Assembly: GCA_905197665.1 (NCBI GenBank)
Contig: CAJJZP010000001.1
Coordinates: 62,001-126,000, forward strand
Length of the DNA: 64,000 bases
Direction of reading: 5' to 3'
Source: an uncultured Collinsella sp.
GTDB taxonomy: Bacteria; Actinomycetota; Coriobacteriia; Coriobacteriales; Coriobacteriaceae
Position 1 is the first letter of the stretch, and every line of letters begins with the position of its first letter. A program made the translations under genes and the position numbers. The notes under the pieces are model-generated. The model searched no databases, was not told the DNA's origin, and saw only the letters and a list, made by a program, of their open reading frames with translations. Positions 53,136 to 62,171 of the stretch are shown piece by piece.

Positions 53136-54131
53136 ATGGCGGATCACAGCATCGTTGCGGTGTTCGGCAGCATGAACATGGACCTTTCGGTGGCGTGCGA
53201 GCGCATGCCGCGTGCGGGCGAGACGGTCGACGGCAGCGGTTTTATCACCAACGCCGGCGGTAAGGGAGCCAATCAGGCCGTTGCCGCTGCGCGCATGGGT
53301 GCGCGCACGTGCATGATCGGCGCTGTTGGGCGCGATACCTTTGGCGATGCGCTTGTGGCAGGGCTCCAAGATGCCGGCGTGGGCGTTGAGTTCGTGACAC
53401 GTCTCGACGACGTGGAGACCGGTACTGCGACTATCATTCGCTGTGAGAGCGACAACCGCATCGTGCTGTCGCCGGGCGCCAACCATGCGCTTGCGGGCGA
53501 GGACGTTGCCCGCGCACTGAGGCGCTTGGTGGCCGACGAGCTCGACGGCGATGCCAGCGAGATTGCCCCGGCTGCCGGAAGCGTCTTTATTGCCCAGGGC
53601 GAATGTGACCTTGCAGCAACGGCCGCGGCGCTTTCTTGCGCTCACGAGCTGGGGTTCTATACGATCTTTAACCCGGCGCCCGCCTGCGACCTGCCGGCAG
53701 GAGCGTGGCCTGCGGTCGACCTGGTCTGCCCCAACGAGACCGAGTGCCAGGTGCTGACGGGCATTCTGCCCACAGATGATGCGAGCTGCGTCGCCGCGCT
53801 CAATGCGCTGCTCGATAAGGGCGCCGGGGCTGCGGTCATCACGCTGGGCGGCGCCGGCTCGGTTACGCTCGGCGATGGCGGTGAGCCGCTGCGCATGCCG
53901 GCGCTTTCGAGCGTGGTGGTCGATACGACGGCCGCGGGCGATACATTTATTGGCGCGCTTGCTGCAGCTCGTCTGGAGGGCCTGCCGCTCTTTGAGTGCA
54001 TGGCGGCGGGCGCTCGCGCCTCGGCGGTGACGGTGTCGCGCCTGGGCGCTCAGCAATCAATTCCCACGCGTACGGAAGTCGAGCACAAGTTTGGTTTAGA
54101 CGGTTTGGATGTAGACGGAGAAGCGGAGTAG
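53136..54131 (+). CDS. rbsK: Ribokinase
   Basis: 331 residues of the PfkB family. GSMNMDLSV at the N-terminus, GGKGANQAVAAARMGA and the catalytic DTTAAGDTFIGAL near the C-terminus (base aspartate in AAGD) identify ribokinase. It phosphorylates D-ribose to ribose-5-phosphate. AGGAGG precedes the ATG at 53136. The nucleoside hydrolase follows after 4 bases, so ribose released from nucleosides is the likely substrate. Confidence 0.93.
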   Translation: MADHSIVAVFGSMNMDLSVACERMPRAGETVDGSGFITNAGGKGANQAVAAARMGARTCMIGAVGRDTFGDALVAGLQDAGVGVEFVTRLDDVETGTATIIRCESDNRIVLSPGANHALAGEDVARALRRLVADELDGDASEIAPAAGSVFIAQGECDLAATAAALSCAHELGFYTIFNPAPACDLPAGAWPAVDLVCPNETECQVLTGILPTDDASCVAALNALLDKGAGAAVITLGGAGSVTLGDGGEPLRMPALSSVVVDTTAAGDTFIGALAAARLEGLPLFECMAAGARASAVTVSRLGAQQSIPTRTEVEHKFGLDGLDVDGEAE

Positions 54132-54135
54132 AACA

Positions 54136-55110
54136 ATGGCAACCAAGAAGCTGATCCTTGATCTGGATATGGGTGTGGATGATGCGATGGCGCTCGCCTA
54201 TGCCATCGCAAGCCCCGAGGTGGAGCTCGTCGGCATCACCACGTGCTTTGGCAACGTGCGCGTCGAGCAGTCGGCACACAACTGCTTGGCGGTGCTCGAC
54301 CTGTTGGGTCGTCCCGAGGTGCCGGTGTACCTGGGCGCCGATCGTCCCATGAAGGCGACCGAACCCTACACGCCGCCGGCGTCCACCACGCTTATCCACG
54401 GCAAGAACGGTATTGGCGGCGCAAGCGTGCCCGCCTCGCCGTACGAGCCGGTGGGAGCGACCTCGGCCGACGGCAACGCGGCGGTCGATTATCTGATCGA
54501 TGCCGCGCGTACCTATGGTCCCGATCTGGTCTACGTAGCGACTGGCCCGCTCTCCAACCTGGCGCTCGCCCTGGAGCGCGATGCGGCGGCGATGATGTCT
54601 ATCGGCCGCGTGGTCGTGATGGGCGGCGCCCTTACCGTGCCCGGCAACGTGAGCGCGGGCGCCGAGGCCAACATGGCGGGCGACCCCGAGGCTGCCGACG
54701 CTGTGTTGCGCTCGGGCCGCAAGCTCACCATGGTGGGCCTGGATGTGACGCACCGCGTGGTGCTCACACGTCGCGACGTTGCCGGCTGGACGGGCTCGGG
54801 CACTATGGCTGGCTGCGCGTTTGCGAGCATGGTCGAGCACTATATCGGTTCGTACGAAATGAACGCGCCCTACCTGGGCGGCTGCGCGCTGCACGATCCG
54901 CTGGCGGTTGCCGTGGCGATTGATCCCACGCTCGTGGGTGCGCTCGGCTGTAACCTGCGTGTCGACCTGCTGGGCGAGTATCGCGGCCGCACCATCTGCG
55001 ACGAGCACCGTCTGTCCGATCCAGATAAGAGCGCGCTCGTGGCGCTGACCGTCGACGCCCCGCGCTTCCTGTCCGAGTTCAAGGCCCGTATGGCTCGTGT
55101 CCTGGGCTAA
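54136..55110 (+). CDS. Inosine-uridine-preferring nucleoside hydrolase
   Basis: 324 residues. The N-terminal metal site LDLDMGVDDAMAL is the DxDxxxDD signature, and CFGNVRVEQS, TLIHGKNGIGG and ALHDPLAVAVA follow in family order. It splits ribonucleosides into base and ribose in the cytosol. Co-transcribed with rbsK, giving a nucleoside-ribose salvage pair. Confidence 0.93.
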   Translation: MATKKLILDLDMGVDDAMALAYAIASPEVELVGITTCFGNVRVEQSAHNCLAVLDLLGRPEVPVYLGADRPMKATEPYTPPASTTLIHGKNGIGGASVPASPYEPVGATSADGNAAVDYLIDAARTYGPDLVYVATGPLSNLALALERDAAAMMSIGRVVVMGGALTVPGNVSAGAEANMAGDPEAADAVLRSGRKLTMVGLDVTHRVVLTRRDVAGWTGSGTMAGCAFASMVEHYIGSYEMNAPYLGGCALHDPLAVAVAIDPTLVGALGCNLRVDLLGEYRGRTICDEHRLSDPDKSALVALTVDAPRFLSEFKARMARVLG

Positions 55111-55121
55111 ATGATTTTCAC

Positions 55122-55159
55122 GCCCCGTCCCATGTAGTCAATTTGGGACGGGCTTTTTT
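55122..55159 (+). terminator. Terminator of the rbsK-nucleoside hydrolase unit
   Basis: GCCCCGTCCCA pairs with TGGGACGGGC, followed by TTTTTT. Confidence 0.88.
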
Positions 55160-55207
55160 AGCTACCGAGTAAATACGCCCGTTGGGGGAATAGTCGCGTC
55201 GCTTCGC

Positions 55208-55253
55208 TTGACAACAGGCTAAACTAGCTATTAAACATTTACTATTCTGTTTA
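55208..55253 (+). promoter_or_regulatory. Promoter/operator region of the LacI gene
   Basis: TTGACA at 55208 is a perfect -35 box. A/T-rich -10 candidates (TATTAA at 15 bases, TTAAAC at 17) follow. TAAACA (55232-55237) and TGTTTA (55248-55253) form an inverted repeat that also occurs upstream of the isomerase gene, which suggests autoregulation. Confidence 0.55.
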
Positions 55254-55336
55254 GATTGAATTTGCGGTCGTTTAGTTGTCGAGTCACGGGGCGGTCAGGC
55301 CATGATGCTCCGCCACGACCGTTGCTAGGGGGAACA

Positions 55337-56347
55337 ATGGCCAAAGCAAGTGTTCGCGAAATCAGCCGCATCACCGGTTTTTCGCCTGCGACCGTGTCCA
55401 ACGCGCTCAACCGCAAGCGCAGCGTGAGCGAGGAGACCGCCAAAGTCATCCTGGAGTGCGCGCAGTCGCTCGGCTATCAGCAGTCGACGCAGCTCGAGAG
55501 CATCCAGTTTGTGCTCGCGCGCAAGACGGGCGCCATCCTGGACGAGAGCACCTTCCACCCCGCGGTCATCGAGGGCGTGGAGCGCCAGGCGCGTCGCCAC
55601 GGCATGAGCACGAGCTTTGTCTCGCTCGACTTTAGCGACCTAGACGCCGTGCGTCCGCAGGTCGAGGGCCTGATTGCCGATCCGGCCGCCGCTATTGTAC
55701 TAATGGGTACGGAGTTGGGCGAGGAGGACTACGCCCTGTTCGCTAACGCCGCCGCCCACCTGATCGTGCTCGACGGCTGGAGCGATCGTCAATACTTTGA
55801 TGCCGTGGTCATTGCCAATACCGATTCGGTGCTGCGCGCCGTGGACTACCTTATCGAGAAGGGTCACAGGCAAATCGGCTATCTGGCAGGCGATCTTCGT
55901 ATCCGCAACTTTAAGGATCGCGAGCGCGGCTATCGCCAAGCACTTGAGGATGCGGGCCTCGAGGCCAATCCGGCATGGCGCGTCACGCTGGGCACCACGC
56001 TCGAGGGCGCCTATCGCGACATGGGCGCGTGGCTCGACAATTCCTCGCGCGAAGATCTGCCAACGGCTTTCTTTGCCGAGAACGACGTGCTCGCCGTGGG
56101 TGCCATGCGCGCGCTCAACGAGCACGGCATTCGCGTGCCCGAGGATGTCTCGATCATCGGCTTTGACGACCTATCTCTGGGCGCTTTTTCCAACCCGCCG
56201 CTCACCACGGTGCATGTTCCCAAGCACGAGGTGGGTGAGATCGCGGTGCGCCGCCTGGTGGGCAACATCCGCAACCCCAAGAGCTACACCTGCAAGACCG
56301 CCGTGTCGACCTATTTTGTCGAGCGCCAGAGCGTGCGCGAGATCTAG
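55337..56347 (+). CDS. LacI-family transcriptional regulator
   Basis: 336 residues. The N-terminal HTH and hinge VREISRITGFSPATVSNALNRKRSVSEETAKVI is followed by a periplasmic-binding-like sugar domain (about 60-330) with IIGFDDLSLGAFSNPPLTTV. The ATG at 55337 with a GGGGG-type site 6 bases upstream is chosen. Same direction as the isomerase, transketolase and kinase operon, whose leader carries the same TAAACA/TGTTTA half-sites. It probably represses that operon and responds to its sugar. Confidence 0.92.
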   Translation: MAKASVREISRITGFSPATVSNALNRKRSVSEETAKVILECAQSLGYQQSTQLESIQFVLARKTGAILDESTFHPAVIEGVERQARRHGMSTSFVSLDFSDLDAVRPQVEGLIADPAAAIVLMGTELGEEDYALFANAAAHLIVLDGWSDRQYFDAVVIANTDSVLRAVDYLIEKGHRQIGYLAGDLRIRNFKDRERGYRQALEDAGLEANPAWRVTLGTTLEGAYRDMGAWLDNSSREDLPTAFFAENDVLAVGAMRALNEHGIRVPEDVSIIGFDDLSLGAFSNPPLTTVHVPKHEVGEIAVRRLVGNIRNPKSYTCKTAVSTYFVERQSVREI

Positions 56348-56412
56348 GCGGAGACGGCATTGCCTGCAGCGTGCCAAAGCTCGCTAGGGCAGTTAACATA
56401 GTGCCATTCAGA

Positions 56413-56437
56413 AGAGGATCCTTCGGGGTCCTCTTTT
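56413..56437 (+). terminator. Terminator after the LacI gene
   Basis: AGAGGATCC-TTCG-GGGTCCTCT hairpin with a stable TTCG loop and TTTTT. Confidence 0.9.
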
Positions 56438-56457
56438 TGTTTCCCTTGTATGTTCAG

Positions 56458-56578
56458 TTTGTTTACATACCGTTTAGGCTGATTTCTCTACCGTTTACGA
56501 GACTTTCGCGCTAAACTTTTAAACAAAAGAGTAAAACATTTAGTAAACAGAACAAAACGAAACATGCGTCTGTTTACT
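56458..56578 (+). promoter_or_regulatory. Operator region of the sugar operon
   Basis: Multiple GTTTA/TAAAC half-sites (TTGTTTAC near 56459, CCGTTTAC near 56491) plus a perfect 10-bp inverted repeat AGTAAACAGA (56542-56551) and TCTGTTTACT (56569-56578) just before the isomerase. Half-sites match those upstream of the LacI gene. Confidence 0.6.
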
Positions 56579-56604
56579 GAACATGTGACTAGGGGAGGAC
56601 GTAC

Positions 56605-58005
56605 ATGGATAAGATCAAGCTCGGTTTTGTGCCCACGCGCCGTAGCATCTTTAGCGCGCCGGACGCGATCAAGTATCGCGGCCTTACGGCTGATCGCCTG
56701 CGCGAGATCGGCGTCGAGATTGTGGATATCGACGACATCAACGACGAGGGCCTGCTGTTCGACGACAGCCATATCGCGCCTATCGTCGAGAAGTTCCGCG
56801 CCGAGGGCGTCGACGGCATCATGCTCTGCCACGCCAACTTTGGTACCGAGTATGTCTGCGCCCGCCTTGCCCGCGAGCTCGGCTTGCCCGTGCTGCTGTG
56901 GGGTCCGCGCGACGAGCGCCCCGAGCCCGATGGCACCCGTCTGCGCGATAGCCAGTGCGGCCTGTTCGCCACCGGCAAGGTCCTGCGTCGCTTCCAGGTT
57001 CCCTTCACCTACATGACCAACTGCCGTCTGACCGATCCCGAGTTCGAGCGCGGTGTCTGGGACTTTTTGGCCGTGTGCAACGTGGTCAAGACTTTCAAGC
57101 ACACCCGCATCCTGCAGATGGCCACCCGTCCGTTCGATTTCTGGTCGACCATGTGCAACGAGGGCGAGCTGCTCGAGAAGTTCAACATCCAGCTTTCGCC
57201 CATCCCCATGACCGAGCTTGTCCAGGCCGTGCGCGACGCCCAGGCTGACGAGCAGGCCATGGCAACCATGCTCGCCCACATTGGTGACAGCTTTGAGATC
57301 TGCATCCCCGAGGACAAGGTTCCTGCGGTCGCAGGACTCGCCATTGCCATGAAGCGCCTGGTCGAGAAGTACGGCTGCAACGCCGGCGCCATCCAGTGCT
57401 GGAACGCCCTGCAGGACGAGTTGGGCATTATGCCCTGCGCCGCCAACGCAATCCTCAACGAGATGGGCATCCCCATCGTCTGCGAGACCGACATCCATGG
57501 CGCTATCACCGCGCTGATGGTCGAGGCCGCCGACCTGGGCCGTCACCGCGGCATGTTCGCCGACTGGACCGTGCGTCATCCCGATAACGAGAACGGCGAG
57601 CTGCTGCAGCACTGCGGCCCCTGGCCCTGCAGCTGCGCGGCCGTCAAGCCCAAGCTCACCTATCCGCTGGCCTTCGATCACCCCGGCGCGCTGACGGCCG
57701 AGGCCAAGCACGGCGACCTCACCCTTGCCCGCTTTGACGGCGACAACGGCGAGTACTCGCTGCTGCTGGGCAACGCCCGCGGCATCGACGGCCCGGCCGG
57801 CATGGGCACCTACCTGTGGGTCGAGGTCGACAACCTCAAGCGCCTCGAGGCCAAGATCGTCGAGGGTCCCTACATCCACCACTGCGTCGCCATTCACGCC
57901 AACGTGGTGCCGGTGCTCTACGAGGCGTGCAAGTACATCGGCATTGTCCCCGACCTGTACGACCCCATCGAAGAAGACGTCAAAGCTTACCTGCGAGGAG
58001 AGTAG
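56605..58005 (+). CDS. L-fucose/L-arabinose isomerase-family sugar isomerase
   Basis: 466 residues. Similar in layout to the fucose/arabinose isomerase fold: KLGFVPTRRSIFS at the N-terminus, a Rossmann-like first half, and metal-site segments such as CETDIHGAITALM and HHCVAIHANVV in the C-terminal half. It interconverts an aldose and a ketose; which one cannot be read from sequence. AGGGGAGG lies before the ATG. First gene of the operon with both transketolase halves. Confidence 0.85.
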   Translation: MDKIKLGFVPTRRSIFSAPDAIKYRGLTADRLREIGVEIVDIDDINDEGLLFDDSHIAPIVEKFRAEGVDGIMLCHANFGTEYVCARLARELGLPVLLWGPRDERPEPDGTRLRDSQCGLFATGKVLRRFQVPFTYMTNCRLTDPEFERGVWDFLAVCNVVKTFKHTRILQMATRPFDFWSTMCNEGELLEKFNIQLSPIPMTELVQAVRDAQADEQAMATMLAHIGDSFEICIPEDKVPAVAGLAIAMKRLVEKYGCNAGAIQCWNALQDELGIMPCAANAILNEMGIPIVCETDIHGAITALMVEAADLGRHRGMFADWTVRHPDNENGELLQHCGPWPCSCAAVKPKLTYPLAFDHPGALTAEAKHGDLTLARFDGDNGEYSLLLGNARGIDGPAGMGTYLWVEVDNLKRLEAKIVEGPYIHHCVAIHANVVPVLYEACKYIGIVPDLYDPIEEDVKAYLRGE

Positions 58006-58007
58006 AA

Positions 58008-58844
58008 ATGGCAACTATCGAAGAGCTTGAGTCCCTGCGTTGGGACCTTCGCCGCGATTGCGTCGATATCATCATGGCTGGCGCCGGCGGCCACATCGGC
58101 GGCGACATGTCGGTGATCGACGCCCTCATGACCCTCTACGCCAACCATCTCAACATTTCGCCCGAGACCGTCGACGATCCCAACCGCGATCGCTTCGTGC
58201 TCTCTAAGGGTCATGCCATGGAGGCCTACTACGCGGTGCTCTGCCACGAGGGCTATCTGGACCTCGATGACGTCAAGGCCCGCTTCTCCAAGTTCGGCAG
58301 CCCCTACATCGGTCACCCCAACAACAAGCTCAAGGGCATCGAGATGAACTCGGGCTCGCTGGGTCACGGTCTGCCCGTGGCCGTGGGCATGGCGCTTGCC
58401 GGCAAGATGGACGGCCGCGACTACCGCGTCTGCACCATCATGGGCGACGGCGAGCTTGCCGAGGGCTCGGTCTGGGAGGGCGCTATGAGCGGCGGCAACT
58501 ACCAGCTCGATAACCTGTGCGCGCTCGTGGACCGCAACCGCCTGCAGATCAGCGGCAGCACCGAGGACGTTATGAAGCAGGACTCGCAGGAGGAGCGCTG
58601 GGCCGCCTTCGGCTGGAACGTGCTCTCCATTCCGGGCAACGACGTCCAGGCCATCGACGCCGCGCTGACGCTGGCCGCCGAGACCAAGGGTAAGCCCACG
58701 GTCATCATCCTCAACACGGTGAAGGGCTACGGCTCGCCGGTTATGGAGGACAAGGCCTCCTGGCATCATCATCTGCCCAACGATGAGGAATATGCCCAGA
58801 TCATCGCCGATTTCGCTGCCCATAAGGAGGCTATCAATGGCTAA
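58008..58844 (+). CDS. Transketolase, N-terminal subunit
   Basis: 278 residues. Thiamine-diphosphate domain with GAGGHIGGDMS, SKGHAMEAYYAVL, SGSLGHGLPVAVGMA and MGDGELAEGSVWEGAM, the GDG...N cofactor motif. It starts 3 bases after the isomerase stop with GGAGAG upstream and overlaps the C-terminal subunit gene. In this split form the two chains together make one active transketolase. Confidence 0.94.
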   Translation: MATIEELESLRWDLRRDCVDIIMAGAGGHIGGDMSVIDALMTLYANHLNISPETVDDPNRDRFVLSKGHAMEAYYAVLCHEGYLDLDDVKARFSKFGSPYIGHPNNKLKGIEMNSGSLGHGLPVAVGMALAGKMDGRDYRVCTIMGDGELAEGSVWEGAMSGGNYQLDNLCALVDRNRLQISGSTEDVMKQDSQEERWAAFGWNVLSIPGNDVQAIDAALTLAAETKGKPTVIILNTVKGYGSPVMEDKASWHHHLPNDEEYAQIIADFAAHKEAING

Positions 58845-59778
58845 CAAGATCGCCAACCGCAAGGTTATCTGCGACACGCTGCTCGAGGCCGCCGCAACTG
58901 ACAAAGACATCGTCGTCCTGTGCTCCGACTCCCGCGGCTCCGCATCGCTCACGCCGTTCTTCGATCAGTATCCCCAGCAGTCCATTGAGGTCGGCATTGC
59001 CGAGCAGGACCTGGTGAGCATCGCCGCCGGCATGGCCTCGTGCGGCAAGAAGGCCTGGGCCGCCTCGCCGGCGTCCTTTGTGACCACGCGTTCGTATGAG
59101 CAGTGCAAGGTCGACGTCTCGTACTCCAACACCAACGTCAAGCTCATCGGCATCTCGGGCGGCGTGTCCTATGGCGCCCTGGGTATGAGCCACCACTCCG
59201 CGCAGGATATCGCCGCCATGAGCGCGATTCCCAACATGCGCGTGTATCTGCCGAGCGACCGCTTCCAGACCGCCGAGCTTGTGCGCGCCCTGGTAGCCGA
59301 CAACAAGCCGGCCTACATCCGCGTGGGGCGCAACCCGGTCGAGGACGTGTACGCCGAGGGCGAGTGCCCGTTCCAGATGGATCGCGCCACCTGGGTGCGT
59401 CGCGGCACCGATGTGACGCTTGTCGCCACCGGTGAGATGGTCCGCCATGCCGTGGACGCCGCCGATTTGCTGGCCGAGCAGGGAATCTCGGCAACGGTGC
59501 TCGACATGTACTGCGTCAAGCCACTCGACGCCGAGGCCGTGATCGAGGCCGCCGGTACCACGCGTGCCGTCGTGACGGTCGAGGAGCACAGCCCCTTCGG
59601 CGGCCTGGGTTCCATGGTCGCGCAGGTCGTGGGCGAGCATTGCCCGCGTCCGGTCAAGTGCCTCTCCCTGCCCGATGCGCCGGTCATCACCGGCACGAGC
59701 CCCGAGGTCTTTGCGCACTACGGCCTGACGGGTGCCGGAATCGCGCAGACCGTCGCCGAGTTCTTGCCCGCAGAGTAA
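58837..59778 (+). CDS. Transketolase, C-terminal subunit
   Basis: 313 residues. Pyrimidine-binding domain with VEVGIAEQDLVSIAAGMAS-type motif (catalytic Glu of IAEQ), plus HSAQDIAAM and a C-terminal transketolase domain (VTVEEHSPFGGLGSMVAQ). The ATG at 58837 has AAGGAGG 5 bases upstream and overlaps the N-subunit stop by 8 bases. Confidence 0.94.
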   Translation: MANKIANRKVICDTLLEAAATDKDIVVLCSDSRGSASLTPFFDQYPQQSIEVGIAEQDLVSIAAGMASCGKKAWAASPASFVTTRSYEQCKVDVSYSNTNVKLIGISGGVSYGALGMSHHSAQDIAAMSAIPNMRVYLPSDRFQTAELVRALVADNKPAYIRVGRNPVEDVYAEGECPFQMDRATWVRRGTDVTLVATGEMVRHAVDAADLLAEQGISATVLDMYCVKPLDAEAVIEAAGTTRAVVTVEEHSPFGGLGSMVAQVVGEHCPRPVKCLSLPDAPVITGTSPEVFAHYGLTGAGIAQTVAEFLPAE

Positions 59779-59781
59779 CTG

Positions 59782-59820
59782 GAATGTGACAAAGGGACCG
59801 CCCCTTTGTCACATTCGTTT
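59782..59820 (+). terminator. Hairpin between transketolase and kinase genes
   Basis: GAATGTGACAAAGGG pairs with CCCTTTGTCACATTC, followed by GTTTT. The kinase start lies 15 bases further, so this may attenuate rather than fully stop transcription. The sequence resembles dispersed bacterial hairpin repeats. Confidence 0.7.
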
Positions 59821-59834
59821 TGAAAGGGGTGGCC

Positions 59835-61325
59835 ATGGGCCGCTACATCATCGGAATCGATCAATCCACGCAGGGTACCAAGGCGCTGCTGGTGGACGAG
59901 GGCGGCCATTTGATTCATCGTGCCGATCGCCCGCATCGCCAGATTGTCAACGAGGCCGGCTGGGTGAGCCATGATCCAGCCGAGATCGCCGCTAACGTGC
60001 TGGCCGTGGCACGCGCCGTGGTGGAGGAGACCGGGGTCGATCCGGCCGACGTCGCCGGCATCGGCATCTCCAATCAGCGCGAGACCACCGTTGCCTGGAG
60101 GCGCACGACGGGCGAGCCGCTGTGCGACGCCGTGGTGTGGCAGTGCGCCCGCGCCCGTGAGCTGTGCGACGAGCTGGCCGCGCGCGAGGGTGTGGCCGAG
60201 CTGGTGCGCGACACGACGGGTCTGGTACTCTCGCCCTACTATCCGGCGGGCAAGATGGCTTGGATTCTCGCGAACGTTCCCACGGCTGCCGAGGCCGCGG
60301 CGGCAGGCGAGCTGTGTCTGGGCACCATCGATGCCTGGGTGGTTTGGACGCTCACGGGCGGCGCGGAGTTCCGCTGCGACTGGTCTAACGCCAGCCGCAC
60401 ACAACTCTTTGACCTGCGCCGTGGCTGCTGGAGTGAGCCGGTGTGTGAGGCCTTTGGCGTCGATCCTGCCTGCCTGCCGCAGGTGACCGACTCCGATGGC
60501 ATGTTCGGCACGACGGATCTGGGCGGCTTTTTGCCGGCGCCCGTGCCCATTCACGGTGTGCTCGGCGACAGCCATGCCGCCTTGTTTGCCCAGGGCTGCC
60601 ACAGCCGCGGCATGGCCAAGGCGACCTATGGCACCGGCAGCTCGGTCATGATGAACGTCGGCGTCGAGTTCGTTGCCAGCTCGCACGGGCTTTCGAGCTC
60701 GCTTGCGTGGCGTATGGACGGCGTGACCGAGTATGTGCTCGAGGGCAACGTGAGCTACGCCGGCGCCGTCAAGACGTGGCTGCGCGACGACCTGGAGCTC
60801 ATCAACAATCCCGAGGAAGTCACCGACCTGTGCTACGCCGCCAATCCGGCGAGCCGTGTCTACCTTGTGCCGGCGTTCACTGGCCTGGGCGCGCCGCACT
60901 GGGCGAGCGATGCCGAGGGCTGCGTCTTTGGCATGACGCGCACCACGGGCCGTGCGGAGTTCGTAAAGGCCGCCGATGAGTCGATCGCCTATCAGATCTT
61001 CGACGTCATCGATGCGATGGTCGAGGATTCGGGTGCGGCGCTGGCCGAGCTTCGTGTTGACGGCGGTCCCACGCGCGACGCGTACCTGATGCAGTTTGAG
61101 AGCGACTTGGTTGGCTCGCCCATCCGCATCGCGAGCAACGACGAGATGAGCGGCCTGGGTGCGGCCTGGGCCTGCGGCATTGCGCTGGGCATGTACACGC
61201 GCGATGTCGTCGACGTCTACGGCGCCCGCGACATCGTGGAGCCTGCCATGCCTGCCGACGTGCGAGCCAAAAAGATCGCCGGCTGGCGCCATGCCGTGAA
61301 ATCTACAATCGCGTACACCGCCTAG
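59835..61325 (+). CDS. FGGY-family carbohydrate kinase
   Basis: 496 residues with two actin-like domains. Signatures are IGIDQSTQGTKALLVDEGG at the N-terminus, GISNQRETTVAW, and the C-terminal ATP site ELRVDGGPTRDAYLMQ. It is closest in style to xylulokinase/glycerol kinase. It phosphorylates a ketopentose or polyol made by the isomerase, feeding the split transketolase. The ATG at 59835 is chosen over the TTG at 59820. Confidence 0.9.
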   Translation: MGRYIIGIDQSTQGTKALLVDEGGHLIHRADRPHRQIVNEAGWVSHDPAEIAANVLAVARAVVEETGVDPADVAGIGISNQRETTVAWRRTTGEPLCDAVVWQCARARELCDELAAREGVAELVRDTTGLVLSPYYPAGKMAWILANVPTAAEAAAAGELCLGTIDAWVVWTLTGGAEFRCDWSNASRTQLFDLRRGCWSEPVCEAFGVDPACLPQVTDSDGMFGTTDLGGFLPAPVPIHGVLGDSHAALFAQGCHSRGMAKATYGTGSSVMMNVGVEFVASSHGLSSSLAWRMDGVTEYVLEGNVSYAGAVKTWLRDDLELINNPEEVTDLCYAANPASRVYLVPAFTGLGAPHWASDAEGCVFGMTRTTGRAEFVKAADESIAYQIFDVIDAMVEDSGAALAELRVDGGPTRDAYLMQFESDLVGSPIRIASNDEMSGLGAAWACGIALGMYTRDVVDVYGARDIVEPAMPADVRAKKIAGWRHAVKSTIAYTA

Positions 61326-61364
61326 AATGATTTTTCTGGGACGGGGATTAAATAATCACTCGGT

Positions 61365-61402
61365 CCTCGTCCCGCGTAGCTCATTTGGGACGGGGCTTTT
61401 TT
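61365..61402 (+). terminator. Terminator of the sugar operon
   Basis: CCTCGTCCC pairs with GGGACGGGG, followed by CTTTTTT. Confidence 0.85.
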
Positions 61403-61479
61403 GACTGCTATTATTGGTGACGATTGTTGTGACCAGCTAAAAGAGCCCCGTCCTAAATTGACTACCGAGAGGATCTGCC

Positions 61480-61968
61480 ATGGAGCGCATCGCGAGTTTT
61501 TCCGTTGACCATCTGCTGCTCGAGCCCGGCGTGTATGTGAGCCGCATCGACCGCGATCCGGCGACCGACGCCGCCGTCACCACCTTTGACCTGCGCCTGA
61601 CCACACCCAATAAGGAGCCGGTCATGAACACGGCCGAGTGCCACACGATTGAGCATTTGGGCGCGACGTTCCTGCGCAATCATGCCGAGTGGTCGAGCCG
61701 CATTGTCTACTTTGGTCCCATGGGCTGCCGCACGGGCTTTTACCTGGTTGTCTTTGGTGAGCTGACGAGCGAGGAGATCTTGCCGCTCGTGCGCGAGCTG
61801 TTCGAGTTTGTCGCGGGCTTTGAGGGCGATGTTCCCGGTGCCGCTCCCGAGGAGTGCGGTAACTACCTGGACCAGAACCTCCCCATGGCCAACTGGCTTG
61901 CGCGTCGTTATCTCGACCGCGACCTGGCCGATATCGACGAGAAGCACCTGCACTATCAGCAGGCATAG
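61480..61968 (+). CDS. luxS: S-ribosylhomocysteine lyase (LuxS)
   Basis: 162 residues, the normal length. The metal site HTIEH (H55, H59), catalytic C83 in MGCRTG and C126 in PEECGNYL are all present. It converts S-ribosylhomocysteine to homocysteine and the autoinducer-2 precursor. GAGAGGAT precedes the ATG. Stand-alone gene. Confidence 0.97.
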   Translation: MERIASFSVDHLLLEPGVYVSRIDRDPATDAAVTTFDLRLTTPNKEPVMNTAECHTIEHLGATFLRNHAEWSSRIVYFGPMGCRTGFYLVVFGELTSEEILPLVRELFEFVAGFEGDVPGAAPEECGNYLDQNLPMANWLARRYLDRDLADIDEKHLHYQQA

Positions 61969-62089
61969 GGCCGCCCTCTGCCTCCAAACCGTTCACACGG
62001 AGATATCGACCGTTTAACTGTTTAGAAGTGTTTATTCGAGGTCATTAGCACTAGCTCGCTTAAACTAGTCCTCAGAGTGATATTCAGGC

Positions 62090-62155
62090 AAGGCTCCTGA
62101 AGCAGCATCTGTCGACATTGATTGTCGGATTCTGCTTCGGGAGCCTTGTTCTGTT
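62090..62155 (+). promoter_or_regulatory. Terminator/antiterminator leader of the bgl-type operon
   Basis: AAGGCTCCTGAAGCAG (62090-62105) pairs with CTGCTTCGGGAGCCTT (62132-62147), then GTTCTGTTT. A BglG/LicT-type antiterminator hairpin would overlap the left arm (GATATTCAGGCAAGGCTCC), so the regulator probably controls its own leader. Confidence 0.6.
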
Positions 62156-62171
62156 TAGGGGGGGGGGACAC

